Assembly (NCBI RefSeq): GCF_026385525.1
Contig: NZ_JANIDY010000001.1
Span: 1 to 64,000 of the forward strand
Direction: 5' to 3'
DNA: 64,000 bases
Origin: Bombella pluederhausensis
Lineage (GTDB): Bacteria > Pseudomonadota > Alphaproteobacteria > Acetobacterales > Acetobacteraceae
The notes beneath the pieces were generated by a model. The model was not told where the DNA came from. It made no database searches and worked only from the letters and a program-made list of their open reading frames with translations. Shown here piece by piece: positions 62,170 to 64,000 of this stretch; the first letter of the stretch is position 1, and every line of letters starts with the position of its first letter. Made by a program: the position numbers and the translations under genes.

Positions 62170-62465
62170 GACGTGTCATCTTCATAATGGAGCAGGAAGC
62201 GGGAGCCGAGATCAGGGAAGGAAGGATCGTCAGTGCCCTGTGTGTCAGTAAAATAGAGTGTTCCGGGCAGGGGGCTGGCAGGGTTGCGGATCAGGTCCGT
62301 TTTGTTCTGGCAGAGTATGCCACGCAGGAGAGGTATCTGGCCTGCTGTGAGGTCCATATAGAGGCCGGTGGAAAGTTGACGCAGCCAGATACGGCATTGC
62401 AGGCCAGCGATCGGGCAGGTCATGCTCTGGGAAGGGGTTGGTATGAGCGGAATAGTATAGATCAT
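62166..62465 (-). CDS. Phage baseplate plug-like protein
   Basis: A 99-residue protein in the small baseplate plug family position. It includes QSMTCPIAGLQCRIWLRQLSTGLYMDL and the later GTLYFTDTQGTDDPSFPDLGSRFLLHYED, as in proteins that close the hub in contractile phages. It overlaps both neighbours by 4 nt. The identification is by pattern and position. Confidence 0.7.
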   Translation of the reverse strand: MIYTIPLIPTPSQSMTCPIAGLQCRIWLRQLSTGLYMDLTAGQIPLLRGILCQNKTDLIRNPASPLPGTLYFTDTQGTDDPSFPDLGSRFLLHYEDDTS

Positions 62466-63136
62466 GCAGACATACCCGGTTGAAGTGTGACAGGGCCGCT
62501 ATTCCGTGTCCGTGCGCCTTGAGGATGACGGCTGTTTGCCCAGAGGGATGTTCTGCTCTGGCGCACTTCCTGAATGGTTATGTTCGCTGTGATGATGTCC
62601 ACGCCGTTGGTAGCTGTTCGGGTAAACTCATAGCCTGTGATGTTGGCATTGGCATAGATTCCTTCTGGTGTGGCAACGAAATACAGGTTCGTGTCTTTCA
62701 CCAGCCGGGCGAGTGTCGCCAGAAAATCCTTCCGTACGGTATCTGCCCCTATGCCGATGGCGCTGCGGAGAAATCCCGGCAGAAGGGCTTCGCCAAGAGT
62801 GCCGGTTTCCGAACCATCACAGGTCATGCGGATTATGGCCCTGTAGGGGGAGAACACCTTGTTGTAGCTGGTAAAACTACCTTTTTCCTGCGGAGCGGAG
62901 CAGATTTCAGACTGTTCATCCAGCCGCAGGGATTCCACATGTGCGGCGGAGAGGACACGTCTGGGTTTCTGTTCCAGCGTGGGGCTGAAGGATGAGCCAT
63001 ATGGGCGGTCTGTCTGGCTCATATCGGGGCGGCGGAAAATCCCCCATTGGCGGGCAGCACGCTGCACGGCCCAGTTTTCCAGCATGGCCCCGCTAAAGGC
63101 GGAGGTTGTGGCCCGAAGGGATGTAAGGGCGGACAT
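62462..63136 (-). CDS. Dit-like phage tail/baseplate protein
   Basis: A 224-residue protein. The C-terminal part (FLATLARLVKDTNLYFVATPEGIYANANITGYEFTRTATNG...IITANITIQEVRQ, key residues given) matches the Dit-like module that connects tail tube and baseplate. The N-terminal 90 residues are specific. It follows the tape-measure gene by 20 nt. Confidence 0.7.
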   Translation of the reverse strand: MSALTSLRATTSAFSGAMLENWAVQRAARQWGIFRRPDMSQTDRPYGSSFSPTLEQKPRRVLSAAHVESLRLDEQSEICSAPQEKGSFTSYNKVFSPYRAIIRMTCDGSETGTLGEALLPGFLRSAIGIGADTVRKDFLATLARLVKDTNLYFVATPEGIYANANITGYEFTRTATNGVDIITANITIQEVRQSRTSLWANSRHPQGARTRNSGPVTLQPGMSA

Positions 63137-63156
63137 GGGGTAGCTCCTGTGGCGGT

Positions 63157-64000
63157 TTATCCTGTCTGGGCGAGTGTCTGGCGGGTAATGGCCCTGATGG
63201 TGCTGACTTCCACGGCTCGGGCAATATCCTGCGGCCTGTCGTGACGGGTCTCAACGGTGATGTTGATGGTCGGGCTGTGGGTTGTTGTCGTACTGTGGGG
63301 CGTCATGGGGTCTTGGCGGATCATGCCGCTCATCCTGTCGGCAAGGCGGGCCAGCGGTGGAGGCGACATGGCCGCAGGAAGTGTTCCAGATCGTGCCAGT
63401 GGTGTGCTGGTCAGTTTCTGGTTTAGCGTCCGGCTGGTTACCGTCATGGTACGGATGATGCGTTGCATCTGGTCATGCTGTGTCATGGCAGTATTCGTGT
63501 TTGTTCCACTGGGTGGGGGCACATGAGGGAACGCATCGTCTGCCCTGTCGGGAGATGACGGGAGGCTTGGAGTAGCCGGAATACTGGGGGTTATGGTGCC
63601 TGCATTCCACCCCATCCCGTTGGGAGCAGAAGGGGCATGTGCCGCCATGATGCTGCGGGCAGTCATCAGGGCGGAAAGGTTCTGAAGAAGGCTGGCCGGG
63701 TCTGATCCTGTCCGTTCCGGCGTGGCGTCATGGTTGGGAAGGCGGGTTAGAGCCTGTTCTGCATTCTGTAGGGTTGGTTCTACGTCACGCAGGGCCTGCC
63801 GTGTTACCGGGTCTGATCGTGCCAGAAGCGTGTTCCAGTCCTGTGTGGCCTGTACGGGGTCCGGCTGTGTCGTCTGGCTAGAGTGCGGTGGCACTTTCTG
63901 TTCCACAGGATAAGAAAGGACGTGCCCTTCCGGTACTGTCATTGAAGGGATGAAGGGCTGGTTTTCCGGCTGTAGATCGGCTAGCCATGCGGGCGGTGTG
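63157..64000 (-). CDS. Tape-measure-like tail protein, C-terminal part (cut by the right edge)
   Basis: The frame is open from the stop at 63157 to the right edge, so the start lies outside the window; the ATG at 63942 is internal. The visible 280 residues are Pro/Thr/Ser-rich and end in SPTINITVETRHDRPQDIARAVE, the kind of C-terminus common in tape-measure proteins (TINV followed by DPQAIAR...). The position upstream of the Dit-like gene fits. Tape-measure proteins set tail length and carry cell-wall hydrolases. Confidence 0.65.
   Translation of the reverse strand, partial: TPPAWLADLQPENQPFIPSMTVPEGHVLSYPVEQKVPPHSSQTTQPDPVQATQDWNTLLARSDPVTRQALRDVEPTLQNAEQALTRLPNHDATPERTGSDPASLLQNLSALMTARSIMAAHAPSAPNGMGWNAGTITPSIPATPSLPSSPDRADDAFPHVPPPSGTNTNTAMTQHDQMQRIIRTMTVTSRTLNQKLTSTPLARSGTLPAAMSPPPLARLADRMSGMIRQDPMTPHSTTTTHSPTINITVETRHDRPQDIARAVEVSTIRAITRQTLAQTG

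Overview
The window looks like a stretch of chromosome from an acetic acid bacterium (Acetobacteraceae, Alphaproteobacteria), moderately GC-rich. The evidence is the gene order hisB-hisH-hisA-hisF-hisE-HIT, a UbiM-like ubiquinone hydroxylase, an OprB-type sugar porin, a YfdX protein and several small secreted proteins I can place in no wider family. A bee- or flower-associated genus such as Bombella or Saccharibacter is possible, but that is a guess.

Layout. (1) 1-5609, minus strand: the N-terminal 1869 codons of a giant repeat-rich autotransporter adhesin that runs off the left edge, followed by tRNA-Glu(CTC). (2) 6.2-10.6 kb, minus: a histidine operon (hisB, hisH, an in-frame acetyltransferase-HisA fusion, hisF, hisE) ending in a HIT-family gene and a strong terminator. 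(3) 10.6-25.3 kb: housekeeping genes (nitroreductase, ubiM-like, rluA-type, ftsK, rsmD, rluB-type, tadA, azlCD, degP-type, ltaE, folD), interrupted by a flavin-dependent-halogenase-like gene with AT-richer codon use. (4) 25.4-30.8 kb: a complete drug-efflux locus (EmrA-like, EmrB-like, TetR, outer-membrane factor) with a perfect palindromic operator candidate. (5) 31-49.7 kb: envelope and transport genes (YfdX, OprB porin, NCS1 permease, NhaA, MscS-type channel, AI-2E family exporter, PepSY membrane protein, TRIC-type channel, YnfA), queH, glycerate kinase, a GNAT, and several short orphan genes including a 54-codon one at 42277-42441.

(6) 49.7-64.0 kb: the tail, fibre and lysis part of a contractile-tailed prophage or tailocin, transcribed on the minus strand and cut by the right edge. 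Reading with transcription: tape-measure C-terminus, Dit-like protein, baseplate plug, hub, gp138-like spike, then gp25/W-like, baseplate J, DUF2612, fibre, beta-helix tailspike, fibre chaperone, spanin-like pair, holin-like, NNPGN protein, fibre-tail adaptor, a third fibre and two small genes. Most of these genes overlap by 1-14 nt. Between the spike gene and the gp25/W-like gene sits a plus-strand cassette of four small secreted proteins (58350-60466), two of which are paralogues of an apparently undescribed Cys-containing family. This cassette is the most novel-looking element in the window. No integrase, capsid, terminase or att site is visible, so prophage and tailocin cannot be told apart here. 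I saw no CRISPR array, insertion sequence or rRNA gene.
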